A stretch of DNA of 44,025 bases, from assembly GCA_030539615.1 (NCBI GenBank), contig JAUNXU010000007.1, positions 1 to 44,025 of the forward strand, given 5' to 3'. Shown piece after piece: positions 8,348-17,882 of the stretch. This DNA comes from Methanobacteriaceae archaeon (GTDB lineage Archaea; Methanobacteriota; Methanobacteria; Methanobacteriales; Methanobacteriaceae). How positions within the stretch are numbered: the stretch's first letter is position 1; every line of letters begins with the position of its first letter. The translations under genes were made by a program, and so were the position numbers. The notes beneath the pieces are model-generated. The model was given only the letters and a program-made list of their open reading frames with translations, was not told the origin of the DNA and did not search any database.

Positions 8348-9562
8348 ATGAATAAAGAAATATGGAATGAACAAATAAGACAAGATATTCTAGAAGAAAT
8401 AAAAGAATATCTTTATTTGTACCTTTTTAAAGAAACAAAAATAACAAATGTATATTCAAGTATTAAAAAATTATTTAATTTAAATGATACAGATATACTC
8501 ACTCTTAAAAAAATACATTTTTTATTAAGTTTACAAGTAAAAGATTTTATAGAAATACTACCACAATTAATAAGAAATTTGACACATTCTACTAATAAAG
8601 AAAAAATAAAATCAATTGGAAGAATACAAGGACAAATTAATTGGAATAAAACATATAAAAAAAGATTTGAACAAGGCTATAATGATAAATCATTATATAT
8701 TTGTAATTTAAGACAAAAACAATATGATTTACCAGAAAATCAGTTATTAAAGTATCTACTAAAAAATATACTAGAAATACTAAACACATTACATATTAAA
8801 GAAAAAGTAGATATTGATTATTGGCAAGATACAATAAAAAATGAATACATAATAATAAAACATATAAATAAAAATATACACCTACAAAATATAACAGATA
8901 TATCCCATATACCACCAAAGATACTAGAAAAAACAATAAAAAATAGAAACAATCTATACCAAACAGTAGCAAAATGTTATAAATTATATGAATCACTATT
9001 TATTAAAAACAATAAACAAGAACTAATCACACTAATAGAAAAACAAATACTAAAACCACTAAATAATAACCAACTCTATGAAATATACATATTCTTCAAC
9101 TTAATAAATAATTTCAATAATGAACATCTAAAAATAGGATTACTACATCCAAAAAATGACTATACAGCAAAAATAAGAAAAAACAATAAAACAATAAATA
9201 TCTACTACCAACACACACCAAATGAATTTAAAACTAAAAGTAAATATAACAAACTAAATTATTACTATGATCTACAAATAACAACAAAACAACCAGATAT
9301 AATTATAGAATATGAAGAAAACAATAAAAAAACATACAGAATAATAGAAATAAAAAGAACAAAAGATCCCAACTACATAAGACAAAGCATATACAAAGTA
9401 TACGGATACCTAAAAGACTATGAAGAAATACAACTTAAAAAACAATATCCAGCAATATTAATAATCTGGGATGGAATAAAAATAGAAAAAGAAATAAAAA
9501 ACCAAGAACTAATCATTTTAACAAGAAAAGAATTCTTGAAATATAAAGAAAAAATATTATAG
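8348..9562 (+). CDS. mcrC: McrC-like nuclease subunit
   Basis: This 404-residue product sits 13 bases downstream of the McrB-like gene, with AAGTGA before the ATG. The middle region (GRIQGQINW, then LPENQLLKYLL) resembles the DUF2357/McrC-type N-terminal half. The C-terminal third has a PD-(D/E)xK core: D317 in QPDIII, then E334-I-K336. McrC is the endonuclease that McrB recruits to methylated or hypermodified DNA. Codon use changes along the gene: the 5' half is T-ending with TTA/CTT Leu, while from about 8760 Leu is mostly CTA and codons end in A or C. The family call is firm; the modified base recognised cannot be told. Confidence 0.78.
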   Translation: MNKEIWNEQIRQDILEEIKEYLYLYLFKETKITNVYSSIKKLFNLNDTDILTLKKIHFLLSLQVKDFIEILPQLIRNLTHSTNKEKIKSIGRIQGQINWNKTYKKRFEQGYNDKSLYICNLRQKQYDLPENQLLKYLLKNILEILNTLHIKEKVDIDYWQDTIKNEYIIIKHINKNIHLQNITDISHIPPKILEKTIKNRNNLYQTVAKCYKLYESLFIKNNKQELITLIEKQILKPLNNNQLYEIYIFFNLINNFNNEHLKIGLLHPKNDYTAKIRKNNKTINIYYQHTPNEFKTKSKYNKLNYYYDLQITTKQPDIIIEYEENNKKTYRIIEIKRTKDPNYIRQSIYKVYGYLKDYEEIQLKKQYPAILIIWDGIKIEKEIKNQELIILTRKEFLKYKEKIL

Positions 9563-9615
9563 ATTTTATTTAAAATGGAATTATTATTATTATAATAAAA
9601 TGAGAAGATATCAGT

Positions 9616-11373
9616 ATGTGTGTTATAAATAATAAGTATAAACAGAAAAATAATTGCGAATTTTTTGAAGATGATAAAAAGAAATTAAGAAACTTAATAG
9701 AAAATAAAGAGATTACTGATAAATTATTTTCTTTTTTGATTGAAAATAATTTAAATAGATATATATTTGGTTATATACTTAGAATAAAAGACTTTGATAT
9801 TGACAATATTCCATTTGAAGATAGTTTATTAAATCCTGAACGAGTCGAAGAATTTGCTAAAGAAAGTTTTATAAAAAAATATGAATGTGAATCTTGTAAT
9901 TACCTTTTATTTAGAAATTATGATTATAATATCCCCTTTGATTTTGAAGAAGATTGTAGATGTCCTTATTGTTGTAAAAAAAATAAATTTGATTTTAATA
10001 GTTTAAATAATGATTTTCATATAACTCGTAAAGATTTATATAATTTTTTGAATAAGTTAGCTGATATTGGAGTTTTTAATAAAGAGTCATATGTTACTTG
10101 TTCTAATTGTACTGAAAAAAAGATTTATGATGGAAATTTTGATCAAAATTGTTCAAAATGTGGTAAATTAAATGAAATTAAGTTTAATTATTCAACTAAT
10201 TATTTTTCAGATTGTGGTGGTTTTTGGTTTGAATGGTATGTTTATAATTTATGTTTGATTCATTATCCTTCTCAAAACGTGTTTTATGGTTATAAAGCAA
10301 AATATGATGATGAAAATAATAAAGAACAAGAATGTGAATTAGATATTCTTGTTTTAGATGGTGATAATCCGATAATTTATGAATGTAAAGATTATATGGG
10401 ATATAATAAAAAAAAATTAGTGACAAATGATTTATATGGTAATCTATCAAAAATTAACAAAGTTAGTGATAAAATTGTTGTTGTTAGTTCTACAAAAGAA
10501 ATAAAAGAAAAAAGTAAAGAAAAACTTAAAAAAGAATTTGGAGAAAAAATTGAATTTTTAGAATGTGGGAACTTAGAAAAAAAGTTTTTAAATGCAGAAA
10601 AAATATTAGAAGAAGTAGAAAATAAAAGTTATGTTATAAATTCATTATATGAAAAAATAAATGAACAAGAAAAAAAGAAAGTTTTAGAACTACTTATTGA
10701 AAAGATTAAATTAAACTCTGAATCAAAAGGTTCTGAATCAAAAGTTTATTTTGAATGTTTAATTCGAATATTGAATAATGAAGATCAAGATATTAAAAAA
10801 TGTTTGAAAGAATTTTTAAAAGAATTTGAGCCTATTTTAAAAGATATTCTAAAAAATTCAATAGCAAATAATTTAAAAAATAATCAAAATATCTCTGCTA
10901 TGTTTAAATTTATTAGATCAATATATGATATATATCCTAAAATTATAATAAATTTGGATATGAATTTATTTATTAAAACTGGAATTCCATATTTAAATCC
11001 AAATAGTTTTTCAGATTGTAAGAAAAGAGCTCCTTTTTATTATTTTATTTGTTCTTTTTTTAAAACTGAAAATTTTAATGATTTTAATTTAGATGAATCT
11101 ATTATTCAAAATTTTCTTCTAAAATTTATTGATATAATTCCAGTATATTATGGTTGTAATTCTTTTAAAAATACATTAAATGTTTTTTTAAAATTATGGG
11201 GTTATAAAACTGATATTATTGAAAATAAATTAATAACTAGTTTAGAAAATTTGTTTAAAGAAGAGAATTGTTATAAAAAAGAAATATTATCTTTTTTAAA
11301 AGAAGTATGTAATACATTAAGTAAAGAGAACCAAAATATTTATCGTAGACTAAGTACAAACAATGAAAAATAG
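9616..11373 (+). CDS. Zinc-ribbon PD-(D/E)xK nuclease with helical C-terminus, probable defence protein
   Basis: This 585-residue product is of no family I can name. Two cysteine clusters look like zinc ribbons: C91/C94 with C114/C116/C119, and C162/C165 with C179/C182. A nuclease core follows: ECELDI with D243, then E256-C-K258 in IIYECKDY, as in Mrr-like and CARF-associated nucleases. Residues 320-585 are Lys/Glu/Leu-rich and probably helical repeats. It lies 53 bases after mcrC on the same strand, so it may be a third component of that operon or a stand-alone nuclease. Because ECK precedes DY and the helices, this could be a DNA-cutting effector; the substrate is unknown. 11374-11551 holds no gene. 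Confidence 0.6.
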   Translation: MCVINNKYKQKNNCEFFEDDKKKLRNLIENKEITDKLFSFLIENNLNRYIFGYILRIKDFDIDNIPFEDSLLNPERVEEFAKESFIKKYECESCNYLLFRNYDYNIPFDFEEDCRCPYCCKKNKFDFNSLNNDFHITRKDLYNFLNKLADIGVFNKESYVTCSNCTEKKIYDGNFDQNCSKCGKLNEIKFNYSTNYFSDCGGFWFEWYVYNLCLIHYPSQNVFYGYKAKYDDENNKEQECELDILVLDGDNPIIYECKDYMGYNKKKLVTNDLYGNLSKINKVSDKIVVVSSTKEIKEKSKEKLKKEFGEKIEFLECGNLEKKFLNAEKILEEVENKSYVINSLYEKINEQEKKKVLELLIEKIKLNSESKGSESKVYFECLIRILNNEDQDIKKCLKEFLKEFEPILKDILKNSIANNLKNNQNISAMFKFIRSIYDIYPKIIINLDMNLFIKTGIPYLNPNSFSDCKKRAPFYYFICSFFKTENFNDFNLDESIIQNFLLKFIDIIPVYYGCNSFKNTLNVFLKLWGYKTDIIENKLITSLENLFKEENCYKKEILSFLKEVCNTLSKENQNIYRRLSTNNEK

Positions 11374-11551
11374 GATGTAAGATTAGTTATAATCTGTATA
11401 ATCATGAGTTATTTTCTTTGTATCATGTTATTGTTTTTTGTAGTGTCTTTAAAGGAATATTCTGGTAAAAAATTTAATCTTTTATAATTTACATGTTATT
11501 ATATAATTTTCAGTCATTTTTTCCCTTCTTTTTTAAAAATAATATTTTTAT

Positions 11552-12484
11552 TTATTTAATTATATTATCTAAATACCATTTATAAGTTTTTTTAATACCT
11601 TCTTTTAGTTCTGTTTTAGGTTTCCATCCTAAAGAAGAAAGTTTATTCATATCTAGTTGTCTTCTATATATTCCATCTGGTTTTGTTGTATCAAATTTTA
11701 ATTTACCAGTGTATCCTACAACATCTTTTATTATTTTTACAACATCTTTAATTGTAATATCAGTACCTGTTCCTAGATTAAGAAATTCATTTCCTTTGTA
11801 ATTTTCTAGTAAAAATATGATGGCATCAGCTGCATCATCCACGTATAAAAATTCTCTATAAATGTTTCCTGTTCCCCATATGTTAACATTTGGAAGATTA
11901 TTTATTTTAGCATTATGCATTCTTGTCATAACTCCTGTTATTATATGGGAGTGTTTTGGATCAAATTTATCATTTTTTCCATATATATTTGTGGGTAAAA
12001 CAGTGATATAATCCATATTATATTCTTTATTATAGTATTCGCATAGTTTAAGGCCTATTATTTTAGAAAGTCCATAAGCTTCATTTTCAGGTTCTAGTTT
12101 GCCTGTTAAAAGGTATTCTTCTTTTAGTGGTTGTTTTGCAGTGTCTGGATAAACACAAGAACTTGCAATAAATAGAAGATTTTGAATATTATTTTTATAA
12201 GCAGAATTAATTACATTAGTTTCAATTTGAAGATTTTCAACTAAAAATTCTGCAGGATAATTCTTGTTTTCTTCTATGGTTCCAACTTTTGCAGCTGCAA
12301 GTATGATAACATCAACTTTTTCATCTTTTAAAAAGGTATCAACTTTTTTTTGATTAGTTAAATCTAATTCAGATGAACTTCTGGTAATTATATTATTATA
12401 TCCTTTTTCTTTTAGTTGACGAATTATTGCAGAACCTAACATTCCGTTGTGTCCTGCTACATAAATTTTATCATTTAATTTCAT
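11552..12484 (-). CDS. fcl: GDP-L-fucose synthase (epimerase/reductase)
   Basis: This is a 310-residue SDR of the WcaG/Fcl type. The dinucleotide motif is G11-HNGMLG17, and SSCVYP is followed by the catalytic pair Y137/K141 in YGLSK. HSHI appears in the substrate region. It converts GDP-4-keto-6-deoxymannose to GDP-L-fucose using NADPH, with epimerisation at C3 and C5. It starts 4 bases after the gmd stop, so the two form an operon that makes GDP-fucose from GDP-mannose in the cytoplasm. Length is normal. A related GDP-colitose synthase is possible but less likely, because no ColD-type gene is present. Confidence 0.9.
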   Translation of the reverse strand: MKLNDKIYVAGHNGMLGSAIIRQLKEKGYNNIITRSSSELDLTNQKKVDTFLKDEKVDVIILAAAKVGTIEENKNYPAEFLVENLQIETNVINSAYKNNIQNLLFIASSCVYPDTAKQPLKEEYLLTGKLEPENEAYGLSKIIGLKLCEYYNKEYNMDYITVLPTNIYGKNDKFDPKHSHIITGVMTRMHNAKINNLPNVNIWGTGNIYREFLYVDDAADAIIFLLENYKGNEFLNLGTGTDITIKDVVKIIKDVVGYTGKLKFDTTKPDGIYRRQLDMNKLSSLGWKPKTELKEGIKKTYKWYLDNIIK

Positions 12485-12488
12485 AATA

Positions 12489-13553
12489 TCAATCTTTTAA
12501 TCCCTTATTAACATATTCAACATCTGATTGAACCATATCTTTTACAAGTTCTTTAAAAGAAGTTTTCTTAGGATTCCAATTTAATTCATTTTTAGCTTTA
12601 GTAGGATCACCACATAATTGTTCAACTTCTGTAGGTCTAAAGAAATTAGGATCAACTTCAACTAATACTTCATTAGTTTCTTCATTTATACCTTTTTCAT
12701 TTATACCAGAACCAGTCCATTTAATAGTAATATCAACTTCTTTAAATGCAAGTTCAACAAATTCCCTAACAGTATGCATTTTGCCTGTAGCAATTACAAA
12801 ATCATCAGGAGTATCATTTTGTAAAATTAACCACATGCATTCAACATAATCTTTTGCATGACCCCAGTCACGTTTTGCACTTAAATTACCAAGATATAAT
12901 TTATTTTGTATGCCTTGTTTAATTCTTGCAACAGCAAGGGTAATTTTACGTGTTACAAAGTTTTCACCTCTACGTGGAGATTCATGGTTAAATAATATTC
13001 CATTAGATGCAAACATATCATAAGATTCTCTATAATTTTTAGTAATCCAAAATCCATAAAGTTTAGCTACACCATAAGGACTTCTAGGATAAAACGGTGT
13101 TTTCTCATTTTGAGGAACTTCTTGAACTTTACCATATAATTCTGAAGTAGAAGCTTGATATATTTTAGTTTTTTTATCTAAACCTAATAAATGAACAGCT
13201 TCAAGTAATCTAAGAGTTCCCACTCCATCAACATCAGCAGTATACTCTGGTACTTCAAAAGAAATTTTAACATGGGATTGTGCTGCAAGATTATATATTT
13301 CATCGGGTTGAATCTTTTGAATTAATGAAATAATACTTGAAGAATCAGTTATATCTCCATAATGGAGATGAAATCTTTGTTTTTTATGAATATCTTCTAC
13401 TAAATCATCTAAATATAAATGTTCTATTCTATCCCTATTAAATGATGAACTTCTTCTTACTATTCCATGTACTTCATAATCTTTATTAAGTAAAAATTCT
13501 GCAAGATAAGATCCATCTTGACCTGTAATTCCTGTTATCAATGCTTTTTTCAT
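12489..13553 (-). CDS. gmd: GDP-mannose 4,6-dehydratase
   Basis: This 354-residue extended SDR has T7-GITGQDG14 at the N-terminus, STSELYG, and the catalytic Y160/K164 in SPYGVAK. The [11 protein letters not shown] segment is characteristic of GMD. It makes GDP-4-keto-6-deoxy-D-mannose, the precursor of GDP-L-fucose and GDP-D-rhamnose. The immediate fcl neighbour points to fucose. The gene diverges from the flippase across a 161-base AT-rich spacer, so it is first in a two-gene minus-strand operon. Confidence 0.94.
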   Translation of the reverse strand: MKKALITGITGQDGSYLAEFLLNKDYEVHGIVRRSSSFNRDRIEHLYLDDLVEDIHKKQRFHLHYGDITDSSSIISLIQKIQPDEIYNLAAQSHVKISFEVPEYTADVDGVGTLRLLEAVHLLGLDKKTKIYQASTSELYGKVQEVPQNEKTPFYPRSPYGVAKLYGFWITKNYRESYDMFASNGILFNHESPRRGENFVTRKITLAVARIKQGIQNKLYLGNLSAKRDWGHAKDYVECMWLILQNDTPDDFVIATGKMHTVREFVELAFKEVDITIKWTGSGINEKGINEETNEVLVEVDPNFFRPTEVEQLCGDPTKAKNELNWNPKKTSFKELVKDMVQSDVEYVNKGLKD

Positions 13554-13714
13554 TAATTCACTTTCCTTAAAATATATATTTCAATATTAATTTATTTATG
13601 TTTTTTAATCATTAAACTTTTTAGTTAATAACAGAAAATTAAAACATAATACATTTAAATATTTAAAGTATACAAAAGTTTATTTATTAAATAAAAATTT
13701 TTATTCGTGAAATA
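13554..13714. promoter_or_regulatory. Divergent promoter region gmd / flippase
   Basis: This 161-base spacer is nearly all A and T. It contains ATTTAAATATTTAAAG around 13650-13665, which offers TATA-box-like TTTAAATA sequences on both strands at suitable distances. No operator-like repeat stands out. Confidence 0.35.
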
Positions 13715-15145
13715 ATGAGTCAAGTAAAAACAATTTTCAAAAATACAAGTTGGTTAATGATTTCTCAATTTATTACAAGTATCTGTGGTTTCTTATGGAC
13801 TATTCTTATTGCTCGTTATTTAGGTGCTTCTGATTTTGGTATACTTTCTTTTGCAATTTCTATTATGGCAATTGGTGGTGTATTTATGGATCTTGGAGTA
13901 AGTACTTATATTGTTCGTGATGTTTCAAATAGGCATGAACTTGCAAGTGAATATTTAGGAAAAATTATTCCTTTAAAATTGTTGCTATGTGTAATTGTAT
14001 CTTCAGTTGTTTTATTTATCCTAAATATTTTTGGATATGGTTATTTAACTGTTAATGTTACTCTTTTAATTGCTATAGAAACTATGTTTTTATCATTAAA
14101 TGGTTTATTGCAAGGAATATTTCAATCCTATGAAAAAATGGAGTATCAATCTAAAGGAGTTATATTAAATTCTTTATTTTTATTAGGAACTGTTTTAATA
14201 TCTCTATATTTTAATTTAGGTTTAATTGGAGTTAGTTTTGCATATTTAATTCCATCAATGATTGCATTTATATATTATTATATTACTTTAAATAAAAATA
14301 TCACAAAACCTAAATATGAAGTAGATTATGGTTTTTGTAAAAAGATATTGAAATATTCTATACCATTTGGTTTAACTAGTATATTTTATACTATTTATTT
14401 TAGTATTGATATGAGTATGCTTGGTTTTCTTTCAACAACTAGTGATGTAGGAGTATATAATGCAGCTTATAAAATAATTTCCATATTAACAGCTTTTTAT
14501 GTGATTTATCCATCTGTGATTTTTCCTGTTATGAGTAAATTATATGAAAATTCAGAAGAGTTATTGAAGTTGTCTTATGAAAAATCTATAAAATATTTGT
14601 TAATTATTGTTCTTCCAATAAGTGTTGGTGTTGTTATATATGCAAGTCCTTTAATTAATCTGATATATGGTATAGAATATATTTCAAGTAGTCATATAAT
14701 GCAAGTTCTTGTATGGACTGTACCATTTTTATTTATTAATGGTGCTTCAGGAATTGTTTTAAATTCTTCACATAATGAAGTAGCTGTTACTAAAATATAT
14801 GGAATAGCAGCCATTACAAATATTATCTTAAACTTTATAATGATTCCTTATATATCTTATATGGGAGCAGCTTTTGCTACAGTAATAAGTGAAATAGTAA
14901 TATGTGTATTAATGTATTATAGTATTCAAAAAACACCATATCATCCAGATAAGAAAGTTGCAATTGATGTAATTAAAGTATCATTTGTTTCTATTATAAT
15001 GGGTGTGGTATTATCTTACTTTAATATTAATATGTTTCTGGGAGTTATAATTGGAGCTATTGTTTATATTATTGGACTTTTATTAAGTCGTACAGTTGAT
15101 GATAAAGATTTATCTATTGTAAAAGAAATAATTGGAAAAAAATAA
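13715..15145 (+). CDS. Wzx-like polysaccharide flippase (MOP superfamily)
   Basis: This 476-residue integral membrane protein has 12-14 hydrophobic segments spread over its whole length. It starts with the typical TxWLxxSQFI first helix and RYLGASDFGxLSFA loop of the polysaccharide_synt family (Wzx/RfbX). It would flip lipid-linked oligosaccharide units across the cytoplasmic membrane. TTCGTGA precedes the ATG. It is the only transporter in the sugar region. No Wzy-like polymerase or ligase is visible in the window. It ends 5 bases from the converging rmlD gene. Confidence 0.88.
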   Translation: MSQVKTIFKNTSWLMISQFITSICGFLWTILIARYLGASDFGILSFAISIMAIGGVFMDLGVSTYIVRDVSNRHELASEYLGKIIPLKLLLCVIVSSVVLFILNIFGYGYLTVNVTLLIAIETMFLSLNGLLQGIFQSYEKMEYQSKGVILNSLFLLGTVLISLYFNLGLIGVSFAYLIPSMIAFIYYYITLNKNITKPKYEVDYGFCKKILKYSIPFGLTSIFYTIYFSIDMSMLGFLSTTSDVGVYNAAYKIISILTAFYVIYPSVIFPVMSKLYENSEELLKLSYEKSIKYLLIIVLPISVGVVIYASPLINLIYGIEYISSSHIMQVLVWTVPFLFINGASGIVLNSSHNEVAVTKIYGIAAITNIILNFIMIPYISYMGAAFATVISEIVICVLMYYSIQKTPYHPDKKVAIDVIKVSFVSIIMGVVLSYFNINMFLGVIIGAIVYIIGLLLSRTVDDKDLSIVKEIIGKK

Positions 15146-15150
15146 GGAAA

Positions 15151-16020
15151 TTAAAAGTTTTCTTCTTGTTTTTTCATTCTTTCTAATGATTCAACACATG
15201 TTTCCATTGTAATACCTAATTCTTTTTTTACTTTTTCTACAGATAATGATGAATTTTGTGGTCTTGGTGCTTTTTGTTTAAATTGATTACTGGTAACAGG
15301 ATTTATTAAACTAGTATCTAATTTGAATACTTCTGCTATTTTTTGTGTAAAATCATAACGGCTTATATTATCATTTCCTGCTGTGTGAAAGATTCCTGTT
15401 TTATCTTGTTTATATATTTCTAACATTGCTTCTGCTGCATTATCTGCTAGTGTTGGTGAATTATATTGATCTGTTACTATATTTATTTGATTATTATTTC
15501 TTAGTTCATTTATTACCCATGTTGTAAAATTAGGTTTATTATTCCATCCATATAATACACTTACACGTGCTATTGCATAGTTAGTAGAATATTTTTGTAG
15601 TTCTTGTTCACCTTGATATTTACTTTTTGCATATATTCCTTGTGGATTTATAGGATCTGTTTCTTTATAGTTTTCTTTTTTTCCATCAAATACAAAATCA
15701 GTTGATACATATACTATTTTACATCCTAATTCTTCAGATGCTTTTGCTAGATTTTTAGTTCCATCACCATTTATTTTGTATGCTAATTCTTGTTCATCTT
15801 CACATAAATCCACATTTGTCATTGCAGCACAATGCATAATACATTCAGGTTCTATTTTTGAAATTACATCTAATACTTCTTTTTCATTTGTAATATCACA
15901 TTTTACTGTACCATCAGTTGGATTACTATTATGTGTTAATATTATCTCATAATTATCTTTTGTTGTTTCAATGAATTTTTTCCCTAATAATCCACTTCCA
16001 CCTGTTACAAATATTGTCAT
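15151..16020 (-). CDS. rmlD: dTDP-4-dehydrorhamnose reductase
   Basis: This 289-residue RmlD-type SDR has G7-GSGLLG13, the STDFVFDG strand, and the active-site Y130/K134 in YAKSK. It performs the last step of dTDP-L-rhamnose synthesis, the NADPH reduction of dTDP-4-keto-rhamnose. It diverges from rmlB, with a shared 80-88-base promoter spacer between them. The 3,5-epimerase gene rmlC, whose product supplies its substrate, is not in this window. Confidence 0.9.
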   Translation of the reverse strand: MTIFVTGGSGLLGKKFIETTKDNYEIILTHNSNPTDGTVKCDITNEKEVLDVISKIEPECIMHCAAMTNVDLCEDEQELAYKINGDGTKNLAKASEELGCKIVYVSTDFVFDGKKENYKETDPINPQGIYAKSKYQGEQELQKYSTNYAIARVSVLYGWNNKPNFTTWVINELRNNNQINIVTDQYNSPTLADNAAEAMLEIYKQDKTGIFHTAGNDNISRYDFTQKIAEVFKLDTSLINPVTSNQFKQKAPRPQNSSLSVEKVKKELGITMETCVESLERMKKQEENF

Positions 16021-16108
16021 AATAATAATATTAATAAATTAAAAGATATAAATTTTATTAATAATAAAAGAATTTAAAATTCGGAAAAAAAATTTGTAGG
16101 TGAAATAT

Positions 16109-17056
16109 TTGAAATTAGTTGTTACTGGTGGAGCTGGATTTATTGGATCTAACTTTGTACATTACATGTTAAATAAATATGAAGATTATGATATTACAGT
16201 ACTTGATAAACTTACTTATGCAGGAGATATGAAAAACTTAGAAGGATGTGATATTGAATTTGTTAAAGGAGATATTGCAAGTCCAGATGATGCTTCTAAA
16301 GCTTTAAAAGACGCTGATGCAGTTATTAATTTTGCAGCAGAAACTCATGTAGATAGATCAATTAATGATCCATTATCATTTGTTAAATCAGATGTAATAG
16401 GAACACAAAACCTATTAGAACTTGTTAGAAAAAATGATATTGAAAGATATGTTCAAATTTCTACCGATGAAGTATACGGCAGTATTATGGAAGGATCATT
16501 TAAAGAAACAGATAATATATATCCATCAAGTCCATACTCAGCAAGTAAAGCAGGGGGAGACTTACTAGTTAATGCATATTATAAAACATATGATCTACCA
16601 GTGATCATAACACGAAGTAGTAACAATTTTGGACCAAGACAATTTCCAGAAAAACTCATACCACTATTTATCCTAAAAGCAATAAACAATGAAAAACTAC
16701 CAGTCTATGGAGATGGACAAAATGTCAGAGATTGGATATACGTAGAAGATAATTGTGCAGGAGTAGACACAGTACTACAAAAAGGAAAACTAGGAGAAGT
16801 ATATAATATTGGTGGAGGAAACGAAAAAAATAACCTTGAAATTACAAAACTAATACTAGAAAAACTAGGAAAAGACGAATCACTAATAAAATATGTGGAT
16901 GACAGACTAGGTCACGACAGAAGATACTCACTAGATGCTTCAAAAACCAAAAAACTAGGATGGAAACCAGAATATTCCTTTGAAGATGCTATGAAAAAAA
17001 CAGTAACATGGTACCAAGAAAATAGTTCATGGTTATATGATAAGATTATAAACTAA
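16109..17056 (+). CDS. rmlB: dTDP-glucose 4,6-dehydratase
   Basis: This is an extended SDR of the RmlB family. It has T6-GGAGFIG13, THVDRSI, STDEVYG, and Y143/K147 in YSASK. It converts dTDP-glucose to dTDP-4-keto-6-deoxyglucose. I place the start at TTG 16109-16111 because AGGTGA (16098-16103) lies 5 bases before it and the protein then opens MKLVVTGGAG as in homologues. The in-frame GTG at 16100 overlaps that ribosome binding site. This gives 315 residues. From about 16560 the codons change to A/C-ending with CTA Leu. It is paired with the divergent rmlD. Confidence 0.9.
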   Translation: MKLVVTGGAGFIGSNFVHYMLNKYEDYDITVLDKLTYAGDMKNLEGCDIEFVKGDIASPDDASKALKDADAVINFAAETHVDRSINDPLSFVKSDVIGTQNLLELVRKNDIERYVQISTDEVYGSIMEGSFKETDNIYPSSPYSASKAGGDLLVNAYYKTYDLPVIITRSSNNFGPRQFPEKLIPLFILKAINNEKLPVYGDGQNVRDWIYVEDNCAGVDTVLQKGKLGEVYNIGGGNEKNNLEITKLILEKLGKDESLIKYVDDRLGHDRRYSLDASKTKKLGWKPEYSFEDAMKKTVTWYQENSSWLYDKIIN

Positions 17057-17068
17057 TTGGTATTTAGT

Positions 17069-17854
17069 ATGAATGAAAAAATTAAATTATTTGTAATATC
17101 ACATTCTCCAGAAGATATACAAAAAATAAAAAATGATGAATTGTATACACCATTATTTGTAGGAAGAAATGGTGAAGATAATCTTGGTTTTATAAGTGAT
17201 GATACAGGAGATAATATTTCAAATAAAAATCCTAATTTTTGTGAATTAACAGGTTTATATTGGATGTGGAAACATTTCGATGGGGATATTTTAGGATTAT
17301 GTCATTATAGAAGATATTTCACAAATGATAATGGAGATCTTATTGAAAAAAAAGATATTTTAAATTATTTAAAAGATTATGATTTAATAGTTCCTCCATT
17401 TGGCACTTCTCTTTTAGGTTCAGTTTATAATGATTATGATAATGAACACTACGGAGAAGATTTAGATAAATGTAGAAAAATCATATCTAAAATGACTCCA
17501 GAATATTTAGATAGTTATGATAAAGTAATATATGGGGATAAACTTTGTCATTATAACATGTTTATAGGATCAAAAGAACTAATTGATGATTATTGCAATT
17601 GGGTTTTTCCCATAATGTTTGAATTAGAAAAACATTTAGATGCTTCAAATTATGATAGTTACCGAAAAAGAGTTTATGGTTTTTTAACTGAACGATTATT
17701 TAATGTTTGGTTTACCCATAAAAATTTGAAAGTAAGAGAAACAAATGTTAAATTAAATAGCCGAATTTTAAATTTCAAAATGTTCTTTTATAAATTACCA
17801 TTTTTAAGATGGGGTTATTCACATATTTATAAACCATATATTAAAGATAGATAA
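17069..17854 (+). CDS. DUF4422 glycosyltransferase-like protein
   Basis: This 261-residue protein has the hallmark LCHYRRYF segment (HYRRYF at 79-84) of DUF4422, a family found in capsule and exopolysaccharide clusters and thought to hold glycosyltransferases. ELTGLYWMWKH precedes it, as is usual. The start is ATG 17069; a TTG in frame at 17057 abuts the rmlB stop and has no ribosome binding site. No transmembrane segment is seen, so it probably acts on a lipid-linked acceptor at the cytoplasmic face. The sugar donor is unknown; galactofuranose is a candidate because the mutase gene follows 28 bases later. Confidence 0.8.
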   Translation: MNEKIKLFVISHSPEDIQKIKNDELYTPLFVGRNGEDNLGFISDDTGDNISNKNPNFCELTGLYWMWKHFDGDILGLCHYRRYFTNDNGDLIEKKDILNYLKDYDLIVPPFGTSLLGSVYNDYDNEHYGEDLDKCRKIISKMTPEYLDSYDKVIYGDKLCHYNMFIGSKELIDDYCNWVFPIMFELEKHLDASNYDSYRKRVYGFLTERLFNVWFTHKNLKVRETNVKLNSRILNFKMFFYKLPFLRWGYSHIYKPYIKDR

Positions 17855-17882
17855 CTAAAACATGTAGGTAAGGTAAGATTAT

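Noticed and set aside
17057-17068. TTG start for the DUF4422 protein
   Set aside because: It directly abuts the rmlB stop with no ribosome binding site; ATG 17069 gives a normal family N-terminus.
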